NCBI GenBank assembly: GCA_001949185.1
Contig: BDGG01000002.1
Coordinates: 8,026,772 to 8,090,771 of the forward strand
DNA: 64,000 nucleotides
Direction of reading: 5' to 3'
Source of the DNA: Ramazzottius varieornatus
Lineage: Eukaryota; Tardigrada; Eutardigrada; Parachela; Ramazzottiidae
The notes below the pieces were generated by a model. It ran no database searches. It saw only the letters and a program-made list of their open reading frames with translations, and was not told the origin of the DNA. A program made the translations under genes and the position numbers. Shown piece after piece: positions 46,286 to 58,700 of this stretch. The first letter of the stretch is position 1. Each line of letters opens with the position of its first letter.

Positions 46286-49200
46286 TATGCAACAATCAGC
46301 TCAACGCTGCAGCGCGCAAGGTTAGTTTTGACTGTGGAGACAACTTACCGCTAATGAAAAGATGGGCGCCAAAAGACTTCCTTCATCGTACCGGGACAGC
46401 TTGACCAAGATACCATTCAGAATCTCCACAAACTGCAAGAACAACAGTAAAAGCCCACACTATTTATGCACAAGGATTATTAAGGATAGCTTTTACAGGG
46501 TGATTTTAATTGCTTCGACGGATTTTGCCGTGCTGAGAAACAATTTTGCCATACTTGCTCTGTTGTCAACGATTGTCTTCAAGTAGCTCCAGGTCTGGAA
46601 ATCTTTGTGCGAAAATTTCACCGAGACCGTATGATCAGGAAACAAGTAAATTCGAGAAGCTCACAAGAACCCGAAAACCGAGTGTACGTTCTAGAATGCA
46701 AATCTGGCTGGTTCGGGCTCGTTTGTTAATCTGTGATGCTTTAAAAAAACATTCCGCTGATGGTATCTTGATGAAACGGCATCTAAGCACGAAACTGAAA
46801 GGACTGCTTTCGATGTTTTCCGTTTTGGTGTAAACTACGACCATTAAGCGCGTCTGTGAGCAAACGTTGAGACTATTTTAGGATTCAATTTTGCTTACGT
46901 TTTTGGCCGTGAATTAAAAGTGAGGGTACTAGCTTTCATGAATTACCTCGGACATTCAGCTATTGAGAGAAATTTTTTGAGGTAAGTCGACAGTCTAACG
47001 AGACAGCAGGAATATTTTTCCGAATAAGGACAGTTTTCACCGGTAAAATGGGTGGTTTTCCATTGATTGCACCAATCAAGCGATCAAAGGTGTGACCACG
47101 AATCTTATGTCAATCGCAACACCTTAAGATGTACTATCTAACGAGAGGAAGCTTGACTGTAACAGGCCAGAAACAAGTTTACTGTAAATTTTCAAAATCC
47201 GTCGAAGCAATGAAAATCAACCTGTAGTCGTGGAAAGCATCATTGGGGCAGAGTTGATCCTGCCTTTTTTTTGTGCCAAGCACGGCCTTTACAAGTATTT
47301 CGTAGGAACAAAGCGGAAGTATAAGTTGGTGTGCTAAAAAACTTGCCATGACTGGTAGCCTTACTTACCTTATCAACGAAGTGTCGGTTCATTTCACCGG
47401 AGATCTTCTCGATGAACTCGTCAATCTTGGTATGATATTGATGCTACAAAGAGAAGCGCTTAGTTACAGTATCAGTTTTCATTCCCACGGTGCGATATCC
47501 TAAATTCAGCATACCTTGTCCACTCCGGAAACAGCGCACAATTTCAGTGACTATCGGAAAGGAAGAAGATAAGAGAAGGTCATACGACATAGGAAAAAAG
47601 ACAGCTTAGTGTGTACTGTACGGTACCTCGCTTTTGAAATGAAGGACAACATTGATCATAACACAAACTTCTGATGGGATGACAAAGTCGGTCGACTTGC
47701 GGCTTCTTGCCATCCACCCTTCGTAAGCTTCCAGTGTCCTGTAAATACCCAAGCACGGACATTGACTAACCTGCGAGGCGGAGTTTAGGAAGAATTAGGG
47801 TAGGTAGTACTAGGTTCTGTACCGTTTAACGCAGGACTCGATCATGTCCGCAGCCATCAACTTCAGCCGCTGTTCCAGATGCTTGGCGAAGACCTCATCG
47901 GGCCAATGCAGGTCGCTAATGAAGGTCTGCAGAGCGTTTAACTTCCACAGCATGTCTTCCGACGAGCTACAACCATGCCTGCAACCAGAAAGAACAAGTA
48001 ACATTGGCAACCAAGGAAGAAGAAAACTGTGGAATCAATTTCAAACGTCGGCAAAGGGATTCACCCAGATCGTTTTCCAAAGTGGCGCACACTCTCAGTC
48101 AACGATAATGCCAACGTGCGCCACTTGAAATGACCATTTGCCGGCGGTTAATTCTTCTTGGCTGTCAGACCGGAAGTGAATACTGTGGTCAGTCGGTGAG
48201 GATTATGGTTACTCGAACAGACTGTTTACATACCCGTGAGGCTTCCACGTTTCCTTTTCAAAGCCCTTATGGATACTCTGAGCGATGCTGGACTCCATCA
48301 GGTCGACATAGCGCACGACTAGCGGGGCAAACATGTCTTTCAGCTGCTGGTGGAACTTGCCGCCACTCATGGAAGCTATAATAGAATACCATGTATGATT
48401 ACTATAAAAACAAGGGAACACATGGTGAGTGAGACGTACGTTCATTACTGAGGTAGTCGTTAAGGACTTGAAAGACGGGAAAGGCATTCCAAGTGTCGGG
48501 CGGCTGTGAGGAGAGGACGGCTTCCAAGTCGACGGCGAACAAGGACCAGAAGATCTCCGAATGCTCCACCAGCAAGTCCGAGAACCAGTCAAAGGCCGAC
48601 TTGAATTCCTACAGCAGCAACTCCGTGACTTTCGGTCATAGTGTTAGCAAAACCAGAAAGACCAATTAGGTTACCTCGGCATAAAAGTCTTGGTTTTCTT
48701 GGAGGAGGTCGATGCATAGTTCCGCTATGTGCAGAATATCTTCAATCTTACGCAGCGGCTGCCCGTCCATGCTTCCTTGATGGTGATGATGGCTGTCTGC
48801 AATATCATTACTCCCATCGAATATCGGTACATTACCGTCGGCTGCTCGCTATGAGACTTTTGCTTACCGTTGTGATGGTTAGCCATGTGGGAAGTCGAGT
48901 GTTTGGCGTCATCTGGAAGGAATGCACTGTAGCATTAAGTAGAAACGGTTGAAGCTTGATGCTGATTTACCTTCGCTTTTGTTTTGAGCGGATATTTTGG
49001 TATAGTTGACCAGCGCCGCCGATTCGAGGCACTTGCGGATCAGCGACTTGACTTCCTCGGCCGGCACAGGCGTGACGATGTCCTTCATCAAGACCCGTTC
49101 CACCAGTGACAGACTAGCCTTTAGCGCTCCTTCCGGCCGACCCATCGGAAAGCAAAACCTGCAAAAACAAACATGGAGAAACGCATGCAGCCTAATTCCA

Positions 49201-52200
49201 CTTGCCACAAGCGATAATCAATACGTTGATAGATAGAGAACTCGTACACTTACCGAAAGTTGGTAATTTGATATTCCAGAAAGTTTCTCAGTCGATCCTT
49301 GATCTCATCAAACTTGTCCTTCTCGGCCAAGATGACCGTACCGATACCATCCGGTCTATAAAAACAACGCCAAGTGAGACAGTCAAACAGTCCTGAGAAT
49401 AATACAGCGTACAATCGATAGAGTGAGAAAAAATCGATGGCTGCCAGTTCGGCAAACAAACTCGACAGATGTCTCAAGTGACGCACACTTCCAACTAGTA
49501 GCACTGAAAATATGCGCCACCTACAACTGTTTTCTCAAGGGGTGTGATTTTCAATTATTCTCGGCCGGAAGCGTGCACCATCACTCCTGTCGAGTTTATT
49601 GCCTAGTTCTTAGATGTATCATACCGATTTCCATGAACGTGGGAAGCACAAAAGGCGAAGCTGTAATGCATCAAAGTGGCGTCGATGGCGAGACCCTTCT
49701 CGGCTCGTCCCAACAGCTCGTCCAGGTAGGTTAGGTGGCGATGGCAGCCACGGACGCCGTATCGTGCACAGTATTCGTCGAGCACAAAGATCTGCCCCGG
49801 ATTGAACCACCCCTACAAATTCCTTTAACAATCAAACATCAAAACAATAATACGCAGGAAAAGCACTTACCAGGGAAGCAAACATGTCGTTGAGCCTGTA
49901 GTCCAGCGTCAGTGTTTGTAGGATCTTGAAGAGATCGGCATGGTCGAACTGGCAGGGATCAGCTTGGATAAACTCATCCATGCCATGCTTGCGAGCCTTG
50001 TCGGCGTCTACACATTCAACCGTATAAAAGGCCATCAAAAACTAAAGACGAAGCCGTGGTACAGTCGTACGTACCTCCTTGGATGCGACTGAGGGGTGAA
50101 TTAACCGGTGCTTTAGCATTGTTGGTGGCGGCGATGCTGGCGGGCGGTTGCGGCTTGTGAGCTTGACCAGTGGCCCGATACATGGCCTGCACCCACAGGT
50201 GGCGCTCGTTGTCGTCATCGCTTGCAAACATGAAGGTCTCCCCTTCTTTGGTGATACTGAAGAAGAAGCGCCCGCCATCGTAATCTACAGGAAACAAGAC
50301 ACCCTTAAAGATCTGCAGAAGTTGGAGGTACGATGTGTAAGACTGAAATGCCATAACAGTACCTGTGACAGGTTCGGTATAATCGACCGTATATCCGTCC
50401 AACGTCGACATTTCCGTCGGGTCGCTCTTCTTCTCCTTGTAACTGCACATGGCAAAGGTATACTGCGAAACCTATGATGATACGCGTTAGAGAAAAATTA
50501 AAGCTGTACTGAAGATAGGCTGAGCTATTAGTACTCTTAAGGCTTGGATGGATGGTAGCAGTAGGAAGAGGCTGATACGTACCTGAACGAGTGCCATGAA
50601 GCGTTTCTTCCACTTTTTCCAAACGTGTTTGCCTATGACGTAGAGGTAGCCGGAGCACTTGAGGTTCTGGGGACGGTCCATACGCATCGTCAGCCGAATC
50701 TTGACATCGTGGTCGGGAGAATTCTTGGGCGTCTCCATCTTGCACCATTCGGCTGTGCGGTTAGTGTTGGGCGTCAGCTTGACCAGCAGCTTGCCCAACT
50801 CCTTGTCACTCATCGAAATCATGCGAGAATTCTCCACAAAGAGGCGCACCTTGACGATCGTCAAGGGGTGCGTTATGGTGAAGTCTCCCTGCAAACACAT
50901 TCATCAACTCATCAGTCACCCTACACAGACTGACAGACAACAGCGTCACCGAAACGAGCGTCAGGTTCGTGCTCAGCACGGCCCTGTTGAGCTAGTTTTA
51001 TAGAAAATGAGCTGATTGGAAAATGGAAACGTCAGCTTCAACGAGCTTGAGCACGTAAGTCCACAACCTCCGTCATGTTATATGAATGTCGTGTAATCCG
51101 GCCGAGCGAAGCGAGGCCTTTAGAAGTCTCACGTTTTCAGTGCCGATCAGAACGTTCAGTCATGGCTTTATCGCAAGCACACTTCTGAAAAATAATGCGC
51201 CAACTGAACGAGCCGTGTGCTCTGTAATGGTTCGCCAGCTTTAACTCCTTTGCTCGGCCGTCCCAGTGGTCAGGACCACTAGGTAGTGCAATGTTATGTG
51301 TTGCTGAAGCGCTCATGACGAACCTGTGTATCCCAGTGAGCTTTGCTGACTTCCACTCTGTCCGTCTGCAGCTTCTCCCCGCCACCTTCCACTTCCATAG
51401 TGCAGTACAGCAGTTTCGTTGGCTGAACCGACTTGACGCCCTGCACTTCTTGGACAATCACCTCGACGTTGAAAGACAGGACCACATCCAGTTTGGTCAG
51501 GGCAGCTTCGCTACTTTCCCCGCTGTCCGACTTGATGGACGAAGCCGTTCCTCGTCGCGAACGACGGAAACTGTCAATACCAATACCTCTTTAGTTGCAA
51601 GAGATCATAGCTGAATATCGGGATGAACACCCCCACCTGTTGTTGTAACGTTTGAACTTGCGTAAGCCGTATTTGGAGTCGGTGGTGCCTTTGGAGACGG
51701 GCAAGCTTTCCAGATTGGCCATCAGGAGGTTGATGCTGGACCGCAGCTCTTCAAGAAAGAGGCTCTCCATCTCTTTGACGATGAACTTGGGTAGGAGCTT
51801 GCGGTTCTTCTCCATGGCGGCCACCTTCTGCATCTGACCGTCCAGTTCACGCCGAATAGCCGCCGCTTGTTCATCGCTATTCTCCAACTACAACCAAATA
51901 ACCAAAGATATTAAAATGTATCACTCCAATAGACAAAGGTGCATATGATGCATGAAACCGAAAGCTCGCTAAGGCGGCAGATAGGAACGCCTCCCCGTAC
52001 CTGTAAGGCGTTGAAGAGGAGTTGATGCTCGAACTTTTTGATGCCGAGGATATTCTGGAAGATCTCATAGAGTTGGTCCTTGTTTTGAACGAGTTCGAAG
52101 GCAGTGGCAGTATTCTGGGCTTGACGCAGTCCTTTCCGTTGGTCATCATCACCTTTGACGATGGTGTCGAACTTGATCAACCAGGAGTTGGTCACGGTTT

Positions 52201-53546
52201 CTTTGCTAAGGCCATCGACGTCCGGAAGAATCCTGATCTATAATTAAGACCACATTCCCTTAATCGGGCTCAACGCAAAGAGAGGATATTGTTCCGAGTT
52301 ACCCGCTTCTCGATGATCTTTTTGAAGATTTCTCGTAGATCGTTATTTGAGCAGGCATTGCTTTGGACCAGGCGAGTGCAGCGTTCACTCTTGAGAAAGA
52401 TTTCCACGTAATACTTAACAGAGTTAATAAAGGCTTCGTCGGCGGCAATCTGGCTATCACCGTTCAGGAAAGCAGTGAAGCGCTCCTTGATCAGCTGCAA
52501 CTGCGCCTTCTGAATCTTAAAGGCTCTCCTACAAAGCACAAGACGAGTTCTGCCACGAGAGCTGGAAGATAAAGTGAGGAGTAATAGACTAACAGCTAAA
52601 CTGACAGAAAGAAACTTGAGCTGTGACTTCCGGTGCGATCGGTGCATTCACAAAACAATGGTGCCCTCCATTAGAATGATACTACCGTACCAATTCGATT
52701 GATTGCTCGATCAAGAAAGCTTTTCGTTTGTTTGTTAATTATACATAAGGGCCGGGCAACCGGAAGTGAAGTTTTTGTCACCAGTTCCAGCTATTAATAT
52801 GTTCCCGAAAGGTTTTTGTTGGTTTCGGATGGTGGTTTCTGCTGTGAGTTAGCGATCATCCAGTGATTTCGTCTTTGATGTACCTGGACATGTCGGTGGG
52901 TTGTTTGGCATTGAAAGGATAAGCTATACATCGGGAAACGAAGACGTATAACTGTAGACGCTTCTTCCGCTTTTCCTCCTCCAGTTCAGCGCGTTCACCA
53001 TTGACCTGATCCAGTAACTGATCTTGGGAATTTTGATGATGCATCGACTTCTGTATGGGTTCTGATGACATTGACGGGCTGGGACTGTAATGCATTAACA
53101 CACACACTTCATTTTGTTACCACACTAAAACGCAAACAGCGATAAAACTGCGGACGATGGCACATTTAATATCAGCCATAAAAAAAGACAACAGGAAGAC
53201 ATAGTCCCGAACCAAGTTTTGAACTTAAAACTGCGTTCTTCTATCTGCAAGTCGTGATTGAGACTGATAAGGAGCAAAGTACCTGATCTTCTTACCTGAT
53301 GGATCTCTCAGTACGGTTGGTGGAGGCATGGAGACCGCTTTGCGAGGGTACGTTGGACGCGGCAGGGTCGGAGGCCGGGGTCAGGAGACTACGGACCGAA
53401 GCCGCCGAGACCACCGGCTTGAGGTGGAAGGCACTGGCTGGAGAGGCTTGGTTGATGCGATCCGATGTCAGAGACAAGGTATCGGCCCGTGAGCTGGTCG
53501 AATATTCACGGTCGTCCTCATCCTCGCTGGATGATGGCGCTAGCAT
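45549..53546 (-). CDS. CADPS: Calcium-dependent secretion activator (CAPS / UNC-31)
   Basis: CAPS primes dense-core vesicles by acting on SNAREs through its MUN domain. 1340 residues. Minus-strand exons: 53546-53296 (ATG), 53084-52884, 52528-52303, 52237-52001, 51887-51637, 51570-51324, 50888-50583, 50471-50363, 50284-50075, 50007-49871, 49812-49625, 49355-49254, 49158-48971, 48912-48868, 48796-48675, 48608-48440, 48375-48234, 47978-47823, 47738-47627, 47550-47515, 47443-47369, 46432-46349, 46277-46047, 45746-45549 (TAA). The total is whole codons. The start [12 protein letters not shown] matches the conserved CAPS N-terminus. Then come [19 protein letters not shown], a C2 domain (about residues 415-545), a PH domain ([19 protein letters not shown] onward) and the MUN region with [34 protein letters not shown] and [19 protein letters not shown]. 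The C-terminus has LEEATAAVS, then a Lys-rich end instead of the usual acidic tail. An acceptor just upstream of the ATG implies a 5' UTR intron. Confidence 0.95.
45831..45954. repeat. Twin family-1 palindromes (CAPS last intron)
   Basis: Same pair as at 36191-36314, showing that the insertions predate the duplication or the allelic split. Confidence 0.85.
47260..47309. repeat. Half copy of palindrome family 2
   Basis: gccttttttttgtgccaagc followed by acggcctttac and tttcgtagg. The left half of the inner structure is missing. It lies in CAPS intron 46433-47368. Confidence 0.45.
48045..48147. repeat. Family-1 palindrome with visible outer ends (CAPS intron)
   Basis: Core ccaaagtggcgcac/gtgcgccacttg at 48077-48127. 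Outer words acgtcggcaaag (48045) and catttgccggcg (48135) are inverted relative to each other and may mark the true element ends. Confidence 0.8.
49449..49581. repeat. Family-1 palindrome plus degraded partner (CAPS intron)
   Basis: tcaagtgacgca/tgcgccacct at 49473-49521 with cggcaaacaaactcgac on the left. A decayed second hairpin (caaggggtgtga ... gaagcgtgcaccat) follows to 49581. Confidence 0.7.
50950..51011. repeat. Palindromic repeat, family 2, diverged (CAPS intron)
   Basis: cgaaacgagcgtcagg, a cgtgctcagcacggccctg centre and ttttatagaaaatgagc. It lies in intron 50889-51323. Confidence 0.5.
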
Positions 53547-55719
53547 GGTGGCTGTCACTCGCGCGACTATCTTCCTCACACTGTAAAGAAAGTGGACCAA
53601 AGTCAAGTGTGAAGTGGATGCTCAGCCGGAAAGAACAACCAGACTGGCATCATGAGGTGTTATATGGAGAGCTCGTTGCCGGGAACTTCCGGGTGGGCGG
53701 AAATGTTCAGGGAAATATGTTTCGATTCCGGTATACGGGTACAAAATATCTTCGAGGGCGTCCATCTGCGACTAATTGGAGTCTTCTTACTTTTATTACT
53801 CGTAGACAAGAATTTGCAGGTTAGAGTATTTGTCCTGTGAAGTGAAACACACGGACGGGGCTCGAAGCAAGCATGACAAACTAACCCTGATTAGTTACGT
53901 AAGTCCAGCATTTGCAGAATTATATGGCGATGGATTCAAGCGGCATAATTGAGCAGAAAAGTGCTTCCATGGTCGATCACAGACAACAGAGCTTCGATCC
54001 CGAAGCTGGCATAGCATAACGGGAAGAGCCGACTTGGCCAAGAGCTTATGGGATAAAAGATGGTCGACTCAGAATATGGAGGATAGTTTGACATTTGCAG
54101 TTGATGATACGAGTTCTGCGACTGTCGCATCTGGGGAGGGAGACGATGTTTGTTAAACAACGTCGGTTATAATGGGACCAAATGAGGAATGCCCCATCGG
54201 CTCGACGGCAGCGCTGTGGACCCTAATTTCCATAATCCAGTCGAAGCCAAATCTGACATAACAGCAATATTCTCCAGCGGAAGTTCACCACAGTCCCAGA
54301 TTGATGGAAAACACGCATCGAAACACTTGGTCGGCTTAGCGTTGCCTGACTTGGTCGAATGGGACTACGTTGGACAAACGCGGCAACGTCGAAAAACTTT
54401 TATTGATACTTCTGAGAAAAGATTACAGCCAGGTGTGGTACAAAAAGCAGGAATACAATCAAAATCTAGCCAAAGGAATCTTTGGTGTGTCCTATGTTTT
54501 GTATGACGACGATATAGGGCTGTGTGTTGGGCATAAGGTCGCTGTCATTTACGGCAACATGTCATTATGCATATCGATGCCGTCAGCCTGTTCGGCCGCA
54601 GTTAACGTTATCCCTGCGCTCGGCTGGTGGGGATCGATCGAAGGGAATGAAGGGGGATGCTGTGTCGTGTCGCGGCGCGCACTACTCACAGAGTTTCAAA
54701 CGGGCAAACGGAGGATCCAACAGGCTCCTATCAGTCGATGAGGCAGCTAGCCTGCCTGTTGAGAGAGAGCGTGAAGGAGGAAGAGGCCAGCTGGATATCG
54801 TTGCAGTCAACATTGACCATGTTTGCCCAAAGGGAAACCCGCTGACTACAACTGTTTGCCCAAAGGGAGACCCGCTCACTACAACTCTGGTCTAGGCTGC
54901 ATGTACTGTTGGACAACATATTGGTCAGGCTCTTCTCTCCCACTCTGGTCCAAAACAATTGATCGCCGTCGCTTGAGCTTACTTGTTACCGTCCATCCCG
55001 ACGATCGATATGGCTCTTCCTTCCTTCCTTCTTCCTGTGTAACTGGCCACATTTACAGGCATACTATGCCTGTACCGATCGAGGTCCAAGTGGGCTGCGT
55101 ATACAAAAGATGGTATGGATCTTGTCGTGGGAATGGAGCCTTGTTTATCGCCGCTGCCTGTCGATTATACGTGTTTGTCGAGGAAAAACAGAAAGGAAGT
55201 CTCCCATTCTCCCTACTAAGCTGGCGCCTCAATCAATTAACGAGCTGGGTAAATACAGATGTGCCGCTCGATCTCTCACTCAAACTATATCTGCCGCATC
55301 ACACCAGCGAACCCTCTTCTTCCCTTACAGCCAACAGGAACTTCCATTATCCGATTTCCGTCAGAGTATTATAATGCCAACAAATATTTTGCCATGAGAT
55401 ACCTGATACGAAATTCGTCTAGTCTAGTCTAGTCCAGACTATGAAGCTAAATGAAATCTAACAATCAATAAGCTAAAACGCGAATCAAAGAAAGCGGCAG
55501 AAAGGCCCGAGGTACCATCTAAAAGCAAGAATGTCCGCGATAAAAAGCTACTGCATAATGATAAACTTCCTCAATGTGGCACTGGATATTACGCAACGAT
55601 AAAGAACAATCAAAGTATTGGTCAAGAGAAGCAAAATGAGCAATTCAGAGAAAAGAAGAAGACCACCGGAATGGGCGGAAACACCGGACATGTCAATCAA
55701 GAAGTCAAGCTTCCGGTTG
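53547..55719. other. 2.2-kb intergenic region upstream of CAPS
   Basis: It includes the probable 5' UTR intron acceptor of CAPS near 53586, and the CAPS promoter should be here. A 33-base tandem pair (54821-54853, 54854-54886) and a short ctagt run (55418-55434) are the only repeats seen. Plus-strand open frames up to 183 codons (54823-55374) look non-coding. Confidence 0.5.
54821..54886. repeat. Two-copy 33-base tandem repeat
   Basis: gtttgcccaaaggga repeats at 54854 with two mismatches over the 33-base unit, ending in actacaact both times. Confidence 0.85.
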
Positions 55720-58700
55720 TCAGACTTTGCTGATATCTTGTCGGCCATGGTGGTAATCGTCAAAGGCCAAATTCTGCTTGCCGTTGCCTTCCTTGAAGGA
55801 GGCTTCGCCGATGGCCGCCGGTATCATAGCTGGGTCGGTGATAACCACCGTCTTCTTGCTGCGGAATAATCGACTACAACGAAAAAACATTGCGCTGACC
55901 AAGGGTAACTCTAACGATGTGCAAATGAATACACCCGGACCGTTATCTCAAGTGATGAAGTGCACGCTGGCATCGCTATCGATCGAAAGCGTGCGCCACT
56001 TGGAACAAAGAGTTTGTCAAATTTGTTGCTTTCCCAAGCGGCGCAAGTTTTGAGCATTATTGACTCGAAGCGTGCGCCACTTGGAAAGAGAATCATTTGC
56101 CACCGTCCTGTATGACGCAGGGAAGTTGGCCAGAAGTGACAAGTACCTGGCTCTAGTGATGAGGCAGACAAGAATGAGCGTCAAGGCGATCAGTCCAGCC
56201 AGAGGGATGATGATGGCAGCTGGCAACCAATGCTGCAAGAACAATGGTGTTATGAATACATTCTTAACCGAAAACGTAGTGGGAGTCTTACCGGTGTAGC
56301 GGTAGCCATGTCGCTGCGCTGCACCAAACGTTGCGGCTGTACGCGCACAAGGTTGGCTGGGTAGACGGTAATGTTGGGGTTGTTGAGGTTGGAACGAAGA
56401 GCCGTCTGCAATTTCTCCAGAGACGGCGTTTGCAGGGCGGCCAGCTCAGTCCAGTTAACGTCCGGAAGTAGGGAGACGACATAGTCCAAACGTTGGACGT
56501 TGGTGTTGTACCCTCCATCGTAGAGGGCGTTGTTGCCGGTGGTGTTGCCCGCAACACTTCCATCACTGGCTCCAGCATTCCTACGGCACGAGAATTACAG
56601 ACTTTAGTGCCCTGCAGGCTAATGAGGAAGCCAGCCAGCAAAATAAGATTGTCATTTCAAGTGACGCACACTTCCAGCCAAAAACGATGAACAAGTGCGC
56701 CCCTTGAAAACTCGACCATATCGCTTTTCGACGTGGCGCACATGTCCAGTCGTACTGAAAACTTGCGCGACTGCGGAAAACAGTCTGGAGAACGGATAGA
56801 TAGGAAAAACGATGTGGCTTACCTGGTGTCATTAACATTGTTGTTCAGGAGAACGTATCCTCCACTGTGGGCGACGTTATTGTTGACGGTCAGTTGGTCG
56901 TTACGAAGTTGAGGGTTGGCGGTTAACCAGGCCGCTGCCAGCGCAGGAGCCAGGTTATTCCAGTTGCTACTGTTATTGTCCAGGTTGCCGCCATTGCGGT
57001 CGGCAAAGTACAAACTCTGGTCCAGCATGGGCTGGCAGTCGTTACCACAGACTTGATACGCGCTTCCAGCGGCAGGCAGTGCAGCGTTAGCCAGCTCTTG
57101 TTGGGTCAAGTCGGGGATCAACAGTTGACTGGGAGGTGCGCCAGCCACCTGCACACCGTATCGAACCAGGCTCAGGTTGCCACCACTATTCAACGAGAAC
57201 AAGTCGACTATATAACGTGTCACATGGTGGTAGGTGGAAAAGGAAAGCCTTACTTGGCGTCGTGGAAGCGATAAGAAGGTGGCTGAAGGATGTAGGCTGT
57301 CCAAGCCGAGGAAGGAATACCGGCGACGTCTTGAGTGACGTTACCATACCTGTCCAGCCAAGGCTGCAGCAACGTCTGCGACAGCTGTTGTGTGTTGCTC
57401 ATGTCATGGCCGCCTCGGAGGAGGGCTAGGTAGACCGGGATATCGCAGATACAGTTGGCGCAGTTACCCGCCGGGTTGACGGGAGTACCTGGGAGTTGCT
57501 GGTCACCGGTCATCAAGACGTTGGCTTCTTCGTACTGACTGAACGAACCATCGTCGGGATGGTAACAGTAGCGCGTGTTCTGGTCGATCAGTGAGATGTC
57601 GGTGGGAAGAGTTGTTTCCGTCTGGCGACGACGACGTTGAGAGACAGCAGAACCGGAAGAGACGATGCGCGGAGAGCGAAGGAGTTGTTGCTGGACGGCC
57701 GTGTTGATGGTGGCGCCGGGCAGAATGCTCACTTGTTGGATGGCGCGACTTGGTGCAACAGTGCTACCAGAAGCCGAAGCCAGGTTCGACGGAAAGACGA
57801 CGTAGGGCGACTGCGAACGGATGGTGTAGTACAGACGAGTAATGTCCGCCCTGTAAAGACATTACATCGTTGGACGATCTCACATTCGACTATGGAATGG
57901 GACATCGGCAAAGAAACTCGGCAGGATCGTTTTCCCAAGCGGCGCATGCTTTCAGCCAGTAGCACTTGTAAAGGTGCATCACTTGGAAAAAAGCAACTGG
58001 ACACATGGTTTTTTAGGTGATGAACGTTACCGAAAATTTGGCTGAAAGAATGCGCCACTTGGAAAACAAGCTCGTTGAGCCGGTTTTTCCCTGTGACGCA
58101 CGTTGCGCGTTAATAACAATGAAGAAGTGAGCCACTTACGAAAAGATCTTGTGAGTTTGCTTACGTACCCGTCGGTGATGGCTTTGCGCCGTTGAGTGGC
58201 CAAAACCTCGACAGTGTAGCTACAGTTGACGCGTAGGCAGTTAGGGTTGGCTTGTAGCCAGGCCGCGGACATTTGGCTCTTGCGACTCTGCACATCAAAG
58301 ATGTTGAGACGGCCTTCAAAGTCCTGGAAGAGGACGCGGCTGGGATCCGTGGCGGCCAGCATGGCATCCTGCGTAGCGGTGGCGCCACCTGCAACAGCCA
58401 CACCGGAAGCCGAGGCGTTGGACAGGACCACAGGCTGAAGAAGAGCGGCATTGCTGCCAGACTGAAGATGGTTGTGGGCATCCTCGACTATGGCGTCAAC
58501 CACGGGCGTGGAGGGGTAGCTGCCGTTGGCGTCTTGCAGGTTGGTGGGCAGAAAGACCAACTGGACGAACTGGCGACCGAAGCGACCGTACAAAAGCCGA
58601 GCATAGGCTAGTCGTGCTTGACACCTGCAATCAGTCACGCACATGAGAAAACATCATAAACATGTGTCGATCGAAGTTTTGTGGGGACGACCGCAAAGAA

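Noticed and set aside
51095-51120. Short gccgagcgaagcgaggc hairpin as an RNA gene or terminator
   Set aside because: It is a small isolated stem in a CAPS intron with no further support.
8385-52767. Recurring CCGGAAGT word (for example 8385, 23218, 29225, 48170, 52760)
   Set aside because: The word resembles an ETS-factor site, but occurrences fall in exons, introns and repeat flanks without a consistent place. An eight-base word recurs by chance at this scale.
54823-55374. 183-codon plus-strand open frame upstream of CAPS
   Set aside because: It runs through a tandem repeat and shows no protein-like pattern.
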